DNA of 64,000 bases from Xiphias gladius (lineage: Eukaryota > Chordata > Actinopteri > Istiophoriformes > Xiphiidae): positions 25,601,857 through 25,665,856 of the forward strand of contig NC_053407.1 in assembly GCF_016859285.1 (NCBI RefSeq), given 5' to 3'. The notes below the pieces were generated by a model, which saw only the letters and a list, made by a program, of their open reading frames with translations, had not been told where the DNA came from and did no database searches. The first letter of the stretch is position 1, and each line of letters starts with the position of its first letter. Below, piece by piece: positions 59,604 to 64,000 of the stretch. The position numbers were made by a program, and so were the translations under genes.

Positions 59604-62600
59604 GTAGGATCACAGCTACATGTAAATGTTTAAAAAATTCGAGTGTTTTCTTGCCTTTTAGATTTCAGGTGAAGTGTGCAGAGATTAGGCCTTTTCACGG
59701 TACTCATTTTGGTGTGACATAGCAGGAAAATTATTAACATGAAAGTCCCTGGAAACCTCAATGGGCTTTTTACTATGAGCATCGGGCTCAAACATGAAAG
59801 CGTAATTTTCTGCCAAAGTTTGAACAGTTTTGGTAATATTACATCAGAAACGCCTGTGGTGTTTTGTCTCTGCTCTTTTTACCGGTTTGAAGAGGGTAGG
59901 GCTCAGTTGGAAAAAGGTGATGTCACATACTTTAATATACATATCATGACCAGGATTTAGCAGGGTTTGATTCAGGATCTGATAATAGTTGGGGGGTTGT
60001 TTACCAATGTTGTGAGACCACTGTCAATTAAATCTGATCAACAGACACCCACACAGTTCTGATGAAGCTGATAACCTGAGCTTTTGAGTTTTAAACTCTT
60101 AATGCCTAAGGCTGTGTTTTCCCAAACTTTATTTGTTGCTTATTTGGTCATGGATATTCAGTGGTCAAGGGAAAAACCTAAAGATATAGGCTTTAATAAT
60201 GGTTGCCAGTGTACTATTCCCAGGTCCCTGGTATTATGAATGCTGGCTCATTGGCATGGCATACTGACAGTTACATGAAACAAAGCCATGATTAATATTA
60301 TATTATTAGTTACACCTGTTGTGTTAAGCATTTTTTTTTTCCACATTAACATATAGACACCTGGTGGCTCGACAGTTCACTTTCGGTCTTTTTGCTGTTA
60401 GTCACTGAGCACTTTAGCTGAACCAGTTGGCAAACTACCTTGGTACTTGGCAGTGTTGGTCATTTGCTTTCCTCAACCATATTTTACTCGCCAGACCTGG
60501 GGGTTTCAAGCTTCCATGTGCTAGTCTGCTGCCCCAGTGAAAAGTCAATTTACAAACAGCAGTCTGTCTTTGCACACTGTTGACAACATAAGCAAAATGA
60601 TGCATGGCAGAGTATGACTAAATACAACACCCAACTCATAAAATGAGCAAGTGTGACTTAAGTTTTGTCAGAAGAGAGGATGTTGGAGCATCTTGTTCAG
60701 CCTAATCACTAATCACAAGCAAAACATCCTCTTCACTTCTGCTCCCTCTAATTAAGTTTCTCACTGTGGTTAGCTACCCGCTGTTTCAACCAACAATTTC
60801 CTCTCAACCACACTTTCTGATTAATTCTGCCAAGCAAGAAATAAGTGATCTAATTTCTGGTGATGAATATTTAGAACATTAATTTGGGACAGTGCTGTGG
60901 GCAAGTGGCACGGGATATTGTTGCCTCTATGTCTTGTTTTTTTTCCCTCAAGCTAAACAACCATCTGTCATGTGGTTAGCAGCTCTGAGTTGAGGTGGAG
61001 AGAAGAAACAAGCATTCCAGTGTAGAGCAGTACAGCCATACCGAGGCCTACCAGTCAAACACAAATTTGTCATCACATGTCTTGCTCTTCACTCAGTGTC
61101 TGGGAGTCGGATTAACCAGAAATTTGTTAATCTCCTGCCTGTCATTTCCTGCCTGAAAATGAAAGCTCTTCTATGCTTAATCAGAATTGGTTTTCAGATA
61201 TTCTGACAGAAGTGAAAAGCTCCTTTAGGATGTTTGGACAGGGGGGATTTCTGGCCATCAATATGTATTACCAGCCTCTGCAATTGGTAGAAATGTGTAT
61301 AGTCACCCCTACGCTCGTGGCATCCATGTCTATCCCCACACGTGTGCTGGTAGAATACAACATACAAACAATACTGGGACCCTCTCATTAAGATATCGCT
61401 TTACATTGCCACCAGTGGTCAAAAATCCACAAAGCACTTTTAAAGTCTCGACAGGCTATTCTGCTGAACATTGTGTAAGTTTTTTTGCAGTTCTCAAGAC
61501 GCCCACTTCCTGCTCATTGTGTTTCTTTGTGTCATGACCAAACAATTGGTCTCTGTGGTATGTTTCTCGCACCAGGGTGACAATTAACCTTACAGCACCA
61601 TACAAGGCCTTTATTTCCAGAATTCCCCATGGTTGCGGAAAACCAGGAAATTTGATACAATTTGAACATGGTGTTTGGAAAGATTATGGTACAGTGTGGT
61701 CAAAAATCAAAGTCATAAACATGACCAACTAAGGGCAGTTTCAACGCACTATTCCAGTAGGTCTTTCAAGTCCATGTGTGGGACTGTAGAGACGTATACT
61801 TTGCCCTTCATCAAAGGCAACTTGTCCAGTCTGTACACCCAACCGTGTCTTCCAGGGCTGAGGAATGTCTCTTCCCTTGAAAGGATGAAACAGTGTTTGT
61901 TTACACTTGCCTATATGTTATGTCTAGGTTCAAGCCTGCATTTGCTGGTCAGACTAACATGTTGTGTAACCTGAGCCTTTCTAGCTCAGTGCTCTTCACA
62001 TACATCCCTCTACACTTTCACTTTTTTATCTGCATCTATTATGTCTGAAGTTTTTTGTGTATGTGATGTTGAGATGATATGTGCGTTTGCTTGCGCCCCT
62101 TGTTCCGTCAGCGCCAGTGTTGTTATAAGCAGGAACAAGCCCGTACAGCTCCCCTGTGCCCCACAGCAGCAGCACCAGAATGACTCAATCAAATTGCCCT
62201 TATAAGTTACGGTGCCCACTCTCCTCTCATTTAGTCCTAGGAAAAAGAGATGCTGTATTTCCATCATTTTTGGATAGCTGTTGCATGCCGTACTTTGCGC
62301 AAATTAAATCCTGCGATGTGGGCAAATAAGACAATATTTTCTATACCTGCTTCCCAATAGTCTGTGGTTTGAAAGTTTTTTTTTTAATGTGAAGCAGCAG
62401 CTTGAAATATTCAGTTTGTAGTACCAGAATCTTAACACAGCTGTGTAACTCAAACAGCATGGCAAAAGAGAGCAATCAGAAAACAGTTAGGCTGATGTCT
62501 GTTACATGTAAGGACAGAAATATAGGGGTGAAACTAGACTTTAAACCACAGAGACTGTAATAAACACAAGTGATTAAACCACTGGAAGCTCAGCATAGCA

Positions 62601-64000
62601 GGTCAAAATGGTCTTTTCACTTCGTTAACTGCACGTTAACTGGACCACAAGTATAAAGCCAATTTGTTTACAGTGACGGCACAGCTCAGTTGATGGTAGT
62701 GTTGTTGAGTTTTGGCCCCGCTTTCCAAGAACACTAAAGTACTATATTCACCTGAAAATGGTCTTCATCATGCTTTCCTTGAAAGACCAAATCAATGTTT
62801 TGCATGTTTTTTGCCTACAGATGCATTTATATTGCTGCAAAACATTTTTCAAAGCTGGCAGTTGTGATGTAGAGTGCTACAGTTGCTGAGTGGTTTGCAA
62901 TAGTATGCAGATCAGACTTGAAACTTGCTTAAGCTAGGTAAATCTTGGTAGTGAATGTATCTTTTTAGTTTTGTCAACATTATTTTATAATTGCCTAGTA
63001 CTCTTGCTAAAAATGCATACTCATATGAATAAGATACAGTACGAGAGCCAGTTACCATTGAGCATTGAATTTATAAGCTGTGTAAGTAATTCAAAGTCAG
63101 AGTACATACAAAAAGAAAACATGGACATTAATATAATGAGAATCCGACAGGAACTGTAGCAATACAATTTAAAAACTGTGCTGTTTTTATCGAACTACAA
63201 CAGATACAAATAACTCGGTTATAGAAATAACACTGTTTCAACAAATACGGTCTATATGTAGGCTGATCAGTTAGTCACTGGTGTTGAGTGTCAGTACAGA
63301 TCCAGACATCAGACACCGCTTAACCCTCGCTCTAAAAGCTCAACATCCTTCAACAGCACAGCAACACATTTTGAAATAATGGTTTGAGTGGCGATGTGGT
63401 TGCAGGTTGACTGTGTTTTCAGTACCATTATGTGCAAGATGAGTGTGATGCCTGTACTTCAGCCTGAAGTTGATCAGCCTTGTTGTGGTTGGCAGGAGTG
63501 CACCGTAAGATGTTGTAGGGTGGCAAAGGAGTGTAAAATGGAACAAATGAGCTTGAACTTGGAGACCCGGTCACCACCGGGCTATCTAATGTGGAGTCAC
63601 ACTCACTGCATGTCTCATTCTCTTTCTCTTCTTTTAGTCTTTCTCTTCTATTTTCTCTCATTCCCTCTGTCTCTTACTTTCTCCTCAGTTTCAGTTTTTA
63701 GCTACTTTGTTTTTTCTTTCTCTTTTTACCATTTGATCCTCTGTCTTCAAGTGCTCTCAGTTCATTTCCTCACCTCTGTCACTCCACTGGTTTCTGTCTA
63801 CCTTTCTTCTCCGCCTCCATCAGTCTCCCACCTTACATTCACTGACTGTCTGTGGTTCTTGGATACTAATCCCTTGCTTTGGCCTTTAGATATTAAGCTG
63901 TTGGTTAGAGATAATCAGCAGTCAAACAAATACCTCTATCTACAGTTGAGTAGTCATGCCTCACAGCACCAATGCCTGTTCAGACCTGGCCCTTACTGTG
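59604..64000 (+). other. pik3c2a intron 2 (incomplete)
   Basis: No coding exon seen to the end of the window. The region is AT-rich with pyrimidine-rich DNA at 63600-63840 (many TCTCT/CTTTC runs), which is unremarkable. Frames of 60-99 codons here are scattered and match nothing. Confidence 0.5.

Noticed and set aside
1-64000. CRISPR arrays, operons, tRNA or rRNA genes
   Set aside because: None seen. The window is a vertebrate genome with intron-containing genes; the short direct repeats are microsatellites or dispersed elements.

Overview
The window is from a ray-finned (teleost, probably spiny-rayed) fish genome. Compact vertebrate genes with GT-AG introns carry proteins whose closest recognisable relatives are vertebrate. 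The introns hold (CA)n and (TA)n microsatellites, a Tx1/L1-type LINE remnant and several small repeat families typical of fish. I see no bacterial, viral or CRISPR signal, no rRNA or tRNA, and no novel multigene system.

Layout, left to right. A seven-codon first exon at 1340-1360 (-) matches the start of SAMM50, whose remainder lies off the left edge. efcab10 is at 3381-5143 (-), four exons, complete. uqcc6 (brawnin) is at 7259-7923 (-) and is head-to-head with the first of two tandem thymine DNA glycosylase genes: tdg copy 1 at 9554-14140 (+) and tdg copy 2 at 17661-22948 (+). Two tandem patatin-like phospholipases of the PNPLA2/PNPLA3 type follow on the minus strand: copy A at 25040-31165 and copy B at 32449-37901. 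Copy B is head-to-head, 420 bp apart, with a 2-oxoglutarate/Fe(II) oxygenase of isopenicillin-N-synthase type at 38322-41703 (+). That gene converges on nucb2 (nesfatin-1 precursor) at 43833-49814 (-). The 5' end of pik3c2a occupies 53285 to beyond the right edge (+); its first coding exon is 58437-59603.

The neighbourhoods agree with known vertebrate synteny. TDG and UQCC6 are neighbours in human, as are PNPLA3 and SAMM50, and NUCB2 and PIK3C2A. Here the three blocks lie side by side. There is no shared pathway across the window. The gene pairs are local: mitochondrial complex III assembly (uqcc6), base excision and DNA demethylation (tdg x2), lipid-droplet lipid metabolism (pnpla x2), secreted or Golgi Ca-binding protein (nucb2) and phosphoinositide signalling in endocytosis (pik3c2a).

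The most interesting material is divergence within the two tandem pairs. The tdg copies share identical exon lengths across the catalytic core but differ at active-site loop residues and at the C-terminus. In pnpla copy A the GXGXXG oxyanion motif is altered, the in-frame exon 8 seems to be missing, and the tail is short compared with copy B. All exon boundaries were read by eye from splice signals and reading frame; no alignment or search was run.
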